Shown here: piece by piece, positions 20,463 to 29,478 of the stretch
How positions within the stretch are numbered: position 1 is the stretch's first letter
Layout: each line of letters starts with the position of its first letter
DNA from: Mesostigma viride
Taxonomy: Eukaryota > Streptophyta > Mesostigmatophyceae > Mesostigmatales > Mesostigmataceae
DNA: 64,000 bases
Assembly (NCBI GenBank): GCA_009746045.1
Contig: RPFO01000213.1
Location: 13,523,221 to 13,587,220, forward strand
Direction of reading: 5' to 3'
Notes under the pieces: generated by a model
What the model saw: only the letters and a program-made list of their open reading frames with translations
The model's database searches: none
What the model was told of the DNA's origin: nothing
Made by a program: the position numbers and the translations under genes

Positions 20463-21003
20463 CTGACCTTGACACTAATCGCACAAACAGCCACAATTTT
20501 GCAAGCAAGAAGACATGGCTACCTCGGCATTTCATGAAATGTACTTCGTGAAATGCATTTCGTGAAATGTACTAAGGAACGTGATTGGCCGGCGTTCGCT
20601 CGCCAAATCTCGCAAAATGTACTAAGGCACGTGATTGGTCCCGCAAAATGTACTAAGGAACGTGATTGGCCGGCGAAGATTCTGTAGGGAATTTTAATTG
20701 CAGCAAACAGAATCTTCGCCGGCCAATCACGTTCCTTAGTACATTTTGCGGGACCAATCACGTGCCTTAGTACATTTTGCGAGATTTGGCGAGCGAACGC
20801 CGGCCAATCACGTTCCTTAGTACATTTCACGAAATGCATTTCACGAAGTACATTTCATGAAATGCCGAGGTAGCCATGTCTTCTTGCTTGCAAAATTGTG
20901 GCTGTTTGTGCGATTAGTGTCAAGGTCAGGTGCACATTGAGCTATCCGGACTAGTGGCCGACATGGCGGTCGAAACGGAAGGTGTGCTATGGCTTTGCTG
21001 GGA
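20389..21003. repeat. Perfect inverted repeat, 297-bp arms, 21-bp spacer
   Basis: Left arm 20389-20685 and right arm 20707-21003 are reverse complements with no mismatch that I can find. The spacer is agggaattttaattgcagcaa. The arms contain the start and 5' flank of the gene at 19956-20462 plus several copies of a unit reading aatgtactaaggaacgtgat. A further stretch matching part of the arm, tacatttcacgaagtacatt, lies at about 21038. Such a structure can extrude a cruciform or give a long hairpin RNA. Perfect identity implies a recent origin or active homogenisation; assembly artefact must be excluded. Confidence 0.9.
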
Positions 21004-21629
21004 TGATTATCATCGTAGTACATCATATGTATTACAGTACATTTCACGAAGTACATTTCATGGAGGCAGAGGGAAAGTTCCTGTTCATGGTGAGTCGGGG
21101 TTAGCAATCACGGCAATGTCGATACATGTACTTGCAGTATATACAAATGCCATAATGTCCTTAGATGCAGCATGAATGTCTATTGTTCGGATTTCTTTTA
21201 TCACGATGCTTAGGATGCCTTCCGACAGAAATCTGCTGCGCTACAGGTCGGGAATACCTGAACTTGATATGCGTGGCCAGTGGCCATGGCAGCCGGGGTC
21301 GGTAAGAATTAACTTCGATAGCCATGAATAATGCGGAAAGTGAACGTTGTCCACCCGCTGCACAGGGAAAATGGCTGCACAGGAACGGCCTGACGTGATA
21401 CTGTCGCAAAGCAGTTCTCATAAGCCGACAATTACACATTCGACTTATGATCGATAATCGGCGCATGCCTTCGACATTCAAGCGCGCATCGAAACGTCGT
21501 GAGGATTTCGGACATTTAGATGAAGTTGGATTGTTTTCGGCCCTCGTATTTGCCATGATCTTGGCCATCCAATCTTTTTGCTTCGTGCACAGTTTGCGTT
21601 TGCAGTTAAGCGTAGGTACATGACAAGCT

Positions 21630-21691
21630 TGCGTTTGCGTTTGCGTTTGCGTTTGCGTTTGCGTTTGCGTTTGCCTTTGCCTTTGCCTTTG
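21630..21691. repeat. (GTTTGC)n hexanucleotide microsatellite
   Basis: About ten units of gcgttt grading into gccttt. The minus strand of the same tract gives artificial KRKRKR or TQTQTQ frames. No gene is inferred. Confidence 0.9.
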
Positions 21692-22177
21692 TGTATACAT
21701 TTGCATGTGCGCTTGCGTTGCCGTTTGCTTATGCGTCCCAATGTATGTCTGGCTTTGGGCAATTCTATTTCCTTGTCGTTGGGATATGAGTGGGTGCTGG
21801 CGGTGGTGTTACTAGCTGTCGGCAGGTAGAGTGGCAGTGGCTTCAACTTCTGTTGCTTTTTCATTGCATTTGCATTTTTTCATTGGGTCTCTGCAGTTAA
21901 CAATTGCTCTAAATATCTTTGTCAATAGCCGGCTTCAGCTGTAATTGCGATTGCATGTTGCTTTTGAATTGCATTCGCACTGGGCACATACAGTGGGCAT
22001 TAGGCATTAGTAGTGCAATTACACATGCAGTCACACTTGCAATTGCAATGAAGTTGAAATTGAAGCTGCAGCTAAAATTTGCTACGTGCCTACTGGTACA
22101 GTCGCATGTGCAGTTGGGAACTGTTCGTGCAGGGGGGTGGGATGAGGCCGCGAGTCTCTGGGCAGGGGCATTGACGT

Positions 22178-24060
22178 GGGTAGGTGTGTGTCTGGGCTAA
22201 GTCTGCAATTGTCGCTGCTGTGCTGTACTTCTGGCTGTGGCTTACGGTGCATTTGTGGCTTGGAGTAGGGGTGAGGCTAGGGTGGGCGCAGGCGCGGGCG
22301 TGGGCGTGGGCGTGGGCGTGGGCGTGAGCGTGGGCATGGGCGCGGGCGTGGGCGTGGGCGTGGGCGTGGGCGTGGGCGTGGGCATGGGCGTGGGCGTGGG
22401 CGTGGGCGTGGGCGTGGGCGTGGGCGTGGGCGTGGGCGTGGGCGTGGGCGTGGGCGTGGGCGTGGGCGTGGGCGTGGGCGTGGGCGTGGGCGTGGGCGTG
22501 GGCGTGGGCGTGGGCGTGGGCGTGGGCGTGGGCGTGGGCGTGGGCGTGGGTAGGTGTGTGTCTCAGCTACGTCTGCTATTGTTGCAGCTGCGCTCTACTT
22601 CTGGCTGTGGCTTTGGGTATATTTGTGGCTTGGAGTAGGGGTGAGGCTAGGGTGGGCGTGGGCGTGGGCGTGGGCGTGGGCGTGGGCGTGGGCGTGGGCG
22701 TGGGCGTGGGCGTGGGCGTGGGCGTGGCGTGGGCGTGGGCGTGGGCGTGGGCGTGGGCGTGGGCGTGGGCGTGGGCGTGGGCGTGGGCATGGGCGTGGGC
22801 GTGGGCGTGGGCGTGGGCGTGGGCGTGGGCGTGGGCGTGGGCGTGGGCGTCGGCGTGGGCGTGGGCGTGGGCGTGGGCGTGGGCGTGGGCGTGGGCGTGG
22901 GCGTGGCCGGCGTGGGCGTGGGCGTGGGCGTGGGCGTGGGCGTGGGCGTGGGCGTGGGCGTGGGCGTGGGCGTGGGCGTGGGCGTGGGCGTGGGCGTGGG
23001 CGTGGGCGTGGGCGTGGGCGTGGGCGTGGGCGTGGGCGTGGGCGTGGGCGTGGGCGTGGGCGTGGGCGTGGGCGTGGGCGTGGGCGTGGGCGTGGGTAGG
23101 TGTGTGTCTCAGCTACGTCTGCTATTGTTGCAGCTGCGCTCTATACTTCTGGCTGTGGCTTTGGGTATATTTGTGGCTTGGAGTAGGGGTGAGGCTAGGG
23201 TGGGCGTGGGCGTGGGCGTGGGCGTGGGCGTGGGCGTGGGCGTGGGCGTGGGCGTGGGCGTGGGCGTGGGCGTGGGCGTGGGCGTGGGCGTGGGCGTACG
23301 GGCATGGGCGTACGTGGGCGTGGGCGTGGGCGTACGGGGCGTGGGCGTGGGCGTGGGCGTGGGCGTGGGCGTGGGCATGGGCGTGGGCGTGGGCGGGGGC
23401 GGGGCGGGGGCGGGGGCGGGGCGGGGCAGGGGCGGGGGCGGGGGCGGGGCGTGGGCGGGGGCGTGGACGTGGGCATGGGCGTGGGCGTGGGCGTGGGCGT
23501 GGGTGAGAATGGGCGGGTGCGGGGGCAGGGGCGTGGGCATGGGCGGGGGCGGGGCAGGGGCGGGGCGGGGGCGGGGGCGGGGGCAGGGCGGGGCGGGGCG
23601 GGGGCGGGGGCGGGGGCGGGGGCGGGCGGGGCGGGGGCGGGGCGGGGGCGGGGGCGGGGCGGGGCGGGGGCGGGGGCGGGGGCGGGGGCGGGGGCGGGGC
23701 GGGGGCGGGGCGGGGGGCGGGGGCGGGCGGGGCGGGGCGGGGGCGGGGGCGGGGGCGGGGCGGGGCGGGGGCGGGGGCGGGGGCGGGGCGGGGCGGGGGC
23801 GGGGGCGGGGCGGGGGCGGGGGCGGGCGGGGGCGGGGGCGGGGCGGGGGGGGGCGGGGGGGGGCGGGGCGGGGGCGGGGCGGGGGGGCGGGGCGGGGGCG
23901 GGGCGGGGGCGGGGGCGGGGGCGGGGGCGGGGGCGGGGGCAGGGGCGGGGGCGGGGGCGGGGGCATGGGCGTGTGCATGGGCGTTGGGGGGGTCAGGGGG
24001 GCGGGGGCGGGGGCGGGGGCATGGGCGTGTGCATGGGCGTTGGGGGGGTCAGGGGGGCTG
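22178..24060. repeat. (GGGCGT)n higher-order array grading into GGGGC repeats
   Basis: Three blocks of GGGCGT repeats (about 22282-22549, 22652-23097, 23202-23390) are each preceded by a related 100-bp linker (from about 22178, 22550 and 23095) containing ggtgtgtgtct, cttctggctgtggct and ttggagtaggggtgaggcta. The third block passes into GGGGC/GGGGGC repeats to about 23980, followed by two copies of a phrase containing gcatgggcgtgtgcatggg. The unit has no stop in any frame on either strand, so the long frames (up to 494 codons) are artefacts. The G-rich strand should form G-quadruplexes. True length is uncertain in any assembly. Confidence 0.9.
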
Positions 24061-24366
24061 GGGTTGGGTTTGGGTGGGTGGGTCATTGGTGCAATGTTTG
24101 GAGTTGGGGCTTGTGTGTGTGTGTGTGGGTGGGGGCATGGGGATTGCCATGCGCGTGCGCGTGGGCGTCCGCGTGATCCTCTGTTCGTGTACATGTTCAT
24201 GCATGTGCCATGACGGCACAATGCATGTCAGATTCGTGACTTTATCGTGTGTTCCCTAGTTGCAAGTATTACTGCTGAAATTCATTGCAGCATTCCATTC
24301 CTTGCATAATGCTTGATTGCTTGCATCGGTTCATTCTATACTTCGATCATGACCTGAAGTGCTTAA

Positions 24367-26065
24367 CCCCTAAATGGTCTTGCTGCCGATTTTCCGCCAA
24401 AAAGTGACTTACAGCCGATTTGTCGGCACCTACTCGGGGGACCAGTTTGCGAGAATACCATTGGGAATTAGGAAACGTTTAGCTGAGAAGAATGAAAGTT
24501 TATAAGTTTCTCCAGAACATGATACTAGGGTTTGCTATATTTTGACAAAGTTATAGAGGTGTTCTGGCCGGTCTAAGTACAAGGGGTCAGGGTACTTTTT
24601 CACGTACAACGTGCATTTCGGAAAACGACGACCTGGCCATGGCGGCTTGCGCCCACGCATGGCATTTACGTTTGAGTTAGAATTTTCTGGCCAAACTTAG
24701 GATATTGATTTTATACGTTCTAAAGATCATACAGGCCAATTTTTGGTTCGCGGGAATGCCATTTGATAGGTGTCGGCAGCGTTCTTGCTGGAAAAAACTG
24801 CGATCAGGCCGGACGATAGAAACGTTGACAGCAATACCTTTCCGGCGTATTTTAAAGGACATATTGGTTTCTTTGTACTTTTTATGATGATTTTTAGTCG
24901 TAAACGTGCAAGGGTGGCCAGAAATCGCCGAATCCAGCGACCATGCTGCACAACTTTGGTGTGCCGAAATGCGCCATTTTGCGGCCACCGCCTGGGCCAA
25001 GGTAACGCCATCCATGCCTGGTAAAGCTTAAGCATCGTTTTCCTATCGATTTTTGACGTTTATATATACGTTCTAGCTTGTGTAGCACATTCTTTTTGCA
25101 TTATTCATGCTCTTTCTTGACCCTGGCCTGGCCCCTTTCTAAAACACCCTTCTTAGATGCTTCCCTCAGTCAGTTGACCTGCCACAGGGTGATGGTGATA
25201 AGTTTTAGAGGCTGTATGGGTTTGAATACCTCCATATATGTTTGTTATACATTTCCCGCACACATATTGCATGAGTGTGAGGCAGTTGGCTGGTCTCTGT
25301 GGCATCATCAAGCATGTAACCGGTGAGTAGAAGCTTCCCATTGTCAGCATGTGCCACCAGGTGTGCTGGCCATCACCTGGCAAGCTATAGCAGCTTAGGC
25401 CTAGTTTATCCTTGCTAGGGCAAACTGAAATAGGCTTAAAATCACTAGTTTGTTGGTGGCTGCCTCCTAGAATGCATGCCTTGCGTAGGGTATCCGTACC
25501 ACGTTACCTACGTGCATGGACAAGGTGGCACCTGCACATAGGTGCCATGTAAGGGCAGTGTGATGATGCAGTTATGTTTCCCCATCATTGTGGAAGGGAA
25601 ATGTATTGTGTGGCATGGTTGGGGGCCATATTAGTAGGTATTAGTAGGTAGTATGCCCACTCCTACCCCCTTGGTTGCTTTTTACCAACGGTACTCCTAT
25701 GGGCTGTACTGGGTGTAACTGCTGGTATACCCACCCAAATGATGACCCCAATGGCTCAAACTGTTCAGCAACTAATTGTTTATCATCCCTGAAGTGGTAG
25801 GTGCCTAGCTCTTACAACATAATTCAAAATGCACATTCTACCAAAAATGAAAACGCTCGTCTTGACCCCCCTGACTTTGACGGCAGTTATACATGGCCTA
25901 CGATGAATATATGTGAGGTTGTGATATATCACGGCTTAGGGCAACTCATGGACACGCTTGCCCCCCAAGGACAGCCATTGGATATTGCTAGGTTGTACAG
26001 GGGCTGGTTTACAAAATAGGTGAGTTACTGCCGATTTATCGGCAGCATTTCCGCCCATTTAGGGG
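24367..26065. mobile_element. 1.7-kb non-autonomous TTAA element with CCCC...GGGG ends
   Basis: TTAA (24363-24366 and 26066-26069) flanks inverted ends CCCCTAAATGG / CCATTTAGGGG. A TTAA duplication with C-run/G-run termini is the signature of piggyBac-type elements. Hairpins lie just inside each end: GCCGATTTGTCGGC (24414-24427) and CTGCCGATTTATCGGCAG (26028-26045). The interior (about 24590-25690) is alignable, at very roughly 70 percent by eye, with 32660-33770 inside the gypsy RT gene. No transposase frame is present; open frames stay near 110 codons or less. It is nested in the 10.2-kb element. Confidence 0.75.
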
Positions 26066-26508
26066 TTAAGTATTACCAGACTCTCGCGCAGTGTCAGAAT
26101 GTCCAATTTTTAGCACGCATGCATGTTTGCACACCAAAGCCCTCATTCCCATGTTGATAAGGCTAAGTAAAACAATTTTTTTGTGTGCGGTGATCCACGA
26201 AATGCAGCTGTGAATGGCTCTAGGAGGTCACCAATGGTGGCCAGACCTGTTATTGAGCATTGGGAGACGTTACAGGGGCATCAATCACAGTTACAATTAG
26301 TTCACATGTAGTTCAATTTAGTACATTATAGTATAGATGTAGTAGAAAATAGTACAACCTAGTATATTGTAGCATATACTAGTTCAACTACCTCCAGATG
26401 AGATCCAGGGGCTATGGGGACACTTTTTATGCAAAACTGAACTTGAAACAAGCAAAAAACAGGAAACTTGGAAAAACTCAAAATGTACTTGTCGGCTGGA
26501 GTACATTC
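26066..26508. other. Right subterminal region of the 10.2-kb element
   Basis: No gene. A cluster of short tag-ta/agta phrases occurs at 26290-26390 (for example tagttcaatttagtacatta and agtatattgtagcatatact), and AATGTACT motifs occur at 26482 and, inverted, at 26500. These match motifs at the left terminus and in the central palindrome. Confidence 0.5.
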
Positions 26509-26512
26509 TTAA

Positions 26513-27265
26513 CGGCTAGCAGGGCAGGTCTTCCGCGTCAGACGCCGACGGTCCCGTCAGGGAAAACTCGGACTCTTGCAGAACCCCGTCGATCTCCCTC
26601 GGGATCGTCTCAGACCTGCGAAGGCGTTGGAAACACGCCAGGTCTCCCCGCCTCACCACCTCGTAGGTTGGCGACGCTGGCCTCCTCAGGGCCGCGCGGA
26701 CCCGTGCAGCGTCCTCCATCTGCATGGCCCTCTCACGTGACCGCAGATCCTGCCGCCTCTCCTCCGCGGACTCCTGCTCCGCAAGGCGACGTGCCAGGAC
26801 AGCGTCGGCTTCCACCTGCGCCGATCGTGCCTCATCTGCCGACGAGGGCTGCATGCCAAACAGGCCGAGAGAGCTGGACTCTGACTCCTCGCCCGACTCC
26901 CCACCAGTCTTCTCACCCGACGAGGTGACGCCCGGTCCCGCACCACACGGTGCATATGGCGGACCCCTCGGAGCACGTGCCACCACCGGTGTCGAGCCCC
27001 TCACCCGACGCATGAGAGGGATGCGCACGACTTCCTGCACAACGTCCCGATAAGACGGGTCCTCTTCCTCAACGTCATCGGGATGCATCTCATCCCGGGT
27101 GTTCCTGTCCAAAATCTCCTGGCGCAAACTCGCCAGATCCGAGTCTGATGTCCCCGAGTCGTCAGACATGGGGGACGAGGATGACTGATACGGCACCTCC
27201 TCTTCTGAAGATGCCTCGCCCATCAGGGCCTTGCCCTTGTTGTTCGGAGCGTTCTTGGGAGCCAT
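26513..27265 (-). pseudogene. Copia-3 gag-like N-terminal part
   Basis: A 249-codon minus-strand frame starts at 27265 (MAPKNAPNNKGKALMGEASS). It has an acidic serine-rich beginning (EEEVPYQSSSSPMSDDSGTS) and then a charged, probably coiled-coil segment (RLAEQESAEERRQDLRS). Composition and order parallel copia-1 gag (SESSLSPSSEDLD, then a charged helix), and the position about 100 bp inside an LTR fits gag. It stops within a few bases of the right TTAA of the 10.2-kb insertion; the rest appears at 16106-16297 in another phase. The assignment rests on composition and context. Confidence 0.6.
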
Positions 27266-27360
27266 TTTTCGAAAAATGTGGGTAGAAAAAGAGAGTGTGA
27301 AAATGGGTTTGTTTTGCTCGTCGTTTAACGCGTGTGTTTTTACCGGAGTTTTTTAATGCA

Positions 27361-27741
27361 AGTTATGGGAAACACAGAGCTGGAAATGCTCAGGCAGTGC
27401 CAAATGGCGTGTGTGTGAACGACGAGACACCTTGGCATTAGGATAGAATGGCACATATACCGCTGGTCAGCCGTCACTTGCGGCTGACCAGACTTTGCGT
27501 AAGCTAGTTAAGCCTAACTTACTGATCCTGTACGGACTGGCTTATCAGTTACAACCTGATCTAGTCAGTCCTAACATGACAACTACAGTCCCGGTACTGA
27601 GGTACCGGCTCATCACATACTGAGTCTAGCCACGTGTCCATGCCACGACTGCTCTAGTCCAGCACCGTCCCAGTACCCAATTGGGCGCCGGCGGTGCTGG
27701 CACGTGTCCACTTAGGCTACAGGCGGGAGACTTAGACTAAC
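27361..27741 (-). repeat. Probable LTR of copia-3
   Basis: Minus-strand sequence starting AGTTAGTCTAAGTC at 27741 and ending TAACT at 27361 has the same AGTTA...TAACT termini as copia-1. It is followed, in the same way, by TGCATTAAAAAACTCC and a gag ATG. Only one copy is visible, so the outer boundary is inferred from the terminus alone. Confidence 0.5.
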
Positions 27742-27807
27742 TCTGGCGGCGCAGCCAGTGAGAGGAACGTTGATAATAAAGGGTAAACCTATTTTCTAAT
27801 GAACCAA

Positions 27808-28379
27808 TGTTACGTCGCGTAACAATTCGTTGTAGTTACGGACGTAAATTAGGTCCCTTGCCTCGGTTGTCCCTAGGTTTACGTGTAGCTCCTACTGGGA
27901 CACTATTGTCCTCGTAACAGTACTGTGGTACATTGGGTGCCTTTGGGCGCCGCGCCGCGTACTTTATTAGTGGTCCTTATCCTTTGGTAGAATGTAGTGG
28001 ACCGGCGTGCATCTGTGCACCTGCCTGTGTTTCTGTGTTTCTGAAGGCGAGGGCCAGGTCGGCCCGAGCCTGTTGGACCGTTGGTGACCATTTATGCACG
28101 TTCCACTCCTTGTGTGGTCACTCGGCGTGTGTTAAATGAATTAACACATATTAGCTTGGGTCATGGCAGTGTAGTTGTGTTTCCTTCCTCTATTCCTGGA
28201 GTAAACGGGTTGGTGTAAATGGCTTATGGCGTATTACAGTAATACTTACGTTAATGCACTGAGATCTGGATCGTCTCGTTCGTCTTTCGCTAGGGGTTTA
28301 ACTAGAGGCGGCCTTACTAGTTTAGGTAGCATTAGGCCAGGTAGAGGTAGAGGTGGCGGTAGAAGTTTGAGACGTAACA
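27808..28379 (+). repeat. 5' LTR of gypsy-1
   Basis: It has 9-bp inverted termini TGTTACGTC/GACGTAACA, is flanked outside by ACCAA and inside by a primer-binding-like sequence. It includes the start of an Arg/Gly-rich ORF at 28226. It matches 39778-40349 almost perfectly. Confidence 0.95.
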
Positions 28380-28525
28380 ATGGACTCGGAGGAATTTTAG
28401 GTAGAGAGCGAGACGACGATCCCCTGCAACATACGTCATTGAATCAACCCTTCCGCGTCCGGGAAAATGAAGACGACACCTACTTGACAGGTAATGGGCG
28501 GGTCGCCTGCAAGCTGGGGGGGTAG
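28226..28525 (+). CDS. RGG-box ORF starting inside the LTR
   Basis: A 99-codon frame begins within the LTR (MAYYSNTYVNALRSGSSRSS) and includes the RGG-type basic run [14 protein letters not shown], then crosses the primer-binding site and stops at 28525. The LTR part is open in all four LTR copies seen here (28226, 40196 and, on the minus strand, ending at 58307 and 58852). Differences are mostly conservative, such as R/S, G/S or T/P. RGG boxes bind nucleic acid, so a leader peptide or gag extension is conceivable. Purine-rich GGTAGAGGTAGAGGT DNA alone could also produce it. Confidence 0.4.
   Translation: MAYYSNTYVNALRSGSSRSSFARGLTRGGLTSLGSIRPGRGRGGGRSLRRNNGLGGILGRERDDDPLQHTSLNQPFRVRENEDDTYLTGNGRVACKLGG
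28380..28397 (+). promoter_or_regulatory. Presumed primer-binding site
   Basis: The sequence directly after the 5' LTR reads ATGGACTCGGAGGAATTT. A TGG one base inside the LTR end is the usual start of a site complementary to a tRNA 3' CCA end. The primer tRNA is not identified. Confidence 0.55.
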
Positions 28526-28893
28526 TGCTGCCCGATTCGGGACACGCCCTGCCTACAAGATAGACCTGCTCGAAGCGGAAAATCCTTTTATAGATAGCTC
28601 CTTTCCCTCGTTTTGTTTTCCTGAGAAATGTTGCTTACTGTCGAAGATAGGTGATGGTTTCGGTTCGGCGTTAGGAAGACGATTAGCGTCTTGGTAGGTT
28701 CCACCTTTTCCTTCGTGCTGCTGTTCATTAGACGGCCGCACCCGCAGAAATTCACTGGGTCGCTGACTTTAGGACTACGAGCGCTGGACCATTGCCGCCC
28801 TCGTCATTTCGGTGATCCAGATAACCCACCTAAGTCGACTCCTACCCCTTCCACTCCTATCGTGACTACTCAAGACCAACAAGGTGCGTTACC
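28526..28893 (+). other. Gypsy-1 leader between the LTR ORF and the hybrid-binding-domain ORF
   Basis: Short frames of 60-70 codons overlap here. One (28691-28897) ends in an ATGA overlap with the next ORF at 28894, a layout compatible with coupled translation. No domain is recognised; the frames may be remnants of one longer leader ORF. Confidence 0.4.
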
Positions 28894-29373
28894 ATGAGCC
28901 AGCGGCGATCTTTTACTGCTCCTTCCCATTCTTCTAGCGATAATAGTCTAGCTAAATATTACGTAGTGATTACGCCTCAATGGTCCTCCATTTTCCTTTC
29001 TTGGTCCGACGCTAGGAAGATAGTCCAGAACCGTGTATACAACGTAATTAGGTATAAGAAATTTATGACCTTCGAAGAAGCTCAGCAGTTCCTTATAGAC
29101 CATAGCCAATCAGATTTAGGCCTGCACGTACGCCCTATTCCTCATGGTCGTCCTCCCGTAGAAGCTTTAGTCTTTGCTACTCCTCCTTCTTCTCCCCTTA
29201 AACGGGCTGCATCTTCATCTACCTCATATCTACTCCTCTCACCTTGGAGTTTGGCTCCCTATCCATTACTGTTGTTAAAAAGGATTGATTTTAATTGTGT
29301 CCTTGCTTCAGACATTCAAGGTTTTTCCTTTTTCCTTTGTTGCTTTCAGTTAGATTCCTATTCCTTTACTTAA
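28894..29373 (+). CDS. RNase H1 N-terminal / viroplasmin-like hybrid-binding-domain protein
   Basis: Residues about 19-68 match the small domain shared by the RNase H1 N-terminus and the caulimovirus viroplasmin: KYYVVITPQWSS, then IFLSWSDARKIV, then YKKFMTFEEAQQFL. In RNase H1 this fold binds RNA/DNA hybrids or dsRNA; the aromatic W, the SW and the KKF.T..EA pattern are all present. No RNase H catalytic domain follows. Instead the frame continues into low-complexity sequence and stops. The ORF lies between the LTR leader and gag, separate from pol RNase H. A role in binding the RNA/cDNA hybrid or the particle RNA is an inference. The C-terminal 50 residues may be out of phase relative to the ancestral protein. 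Confidence 0.7.
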   Translation: MSQRRSFTAPSHSSSDNSLAKYYVVITPQWSSIFLSWSDARKIVQNRVYNVIRYKKFMTFEEAQQFLIDHSQSDLGLHVRPIPHGRPPVEALVFATPPSSPLKRAASSSTSYLLLSPWSLAPYPLLLLKRIDFNCVLASDIQGFSFFLCCFQLDSYSFT

Positions 29374-29380
29374 CTCAAAG

Positions 29381-29433
29381 ATGGATCCAGTGGGTGGAGA
29401 TATGTCGCCTATACCTACCAATACTACTACTAC

Positions 29434-29478
<45 letters not shown>

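Larger units (their letters stand above)
16302..26508. mobile_element. 10.2-kb TTAA-flanked element with 14-bp terminal inverted repeats
   Basis: Terminal inverted repeats GAATGTACTCCAGC (16302-16315) and its complement (26495-26508) are flanked by TTAA on both sides (16298-16301, 26509-26512). It sits in the copia-3 gag frame. A TTAA target is known for piggyBac and Kolobok superfamilies, but no transposase of either is recognised. Cargo, left to right: a 173-bp minisatellite, a pyrimidine-rich tract, two unrecognised minus-strand genes, a perfect palindrome, a GTTTGC microsatellite, a (GGGCGT)n higher-order array and a nested 1.7-kb TTAA element. The motif AATGTACT recurs at both ends and inside the palindrome. 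It could instead be two terminal fragments that trapped other insertions between them. Confidence 0.6.

Noticed and set aside
22237-24213. Long open frames (up to about 494 codons) of [12 protein letters not shown] or RGRGRG in the GGGCGT array
   Set aside because: The hexamer has no stop in any frame, so all frames are open by composition; the encoded repeats change only with the DNA repeat.
16302-26508. Polinton/Maverick or integrated virus
   Set aside because: No polymerase B, retroviral-type integrase, ATPase, protease or capsid motif is found, and the terminal repeats are only 14 bp with a TTAA target.
26398-26928. Plus-strand 176-codon Pro/Arg-rich frame
   Set aside because: It lies opposite the copia-3 gag-like frame and crosses the terminal repeat of the 10.2-kb element, so it is a composition shadow.
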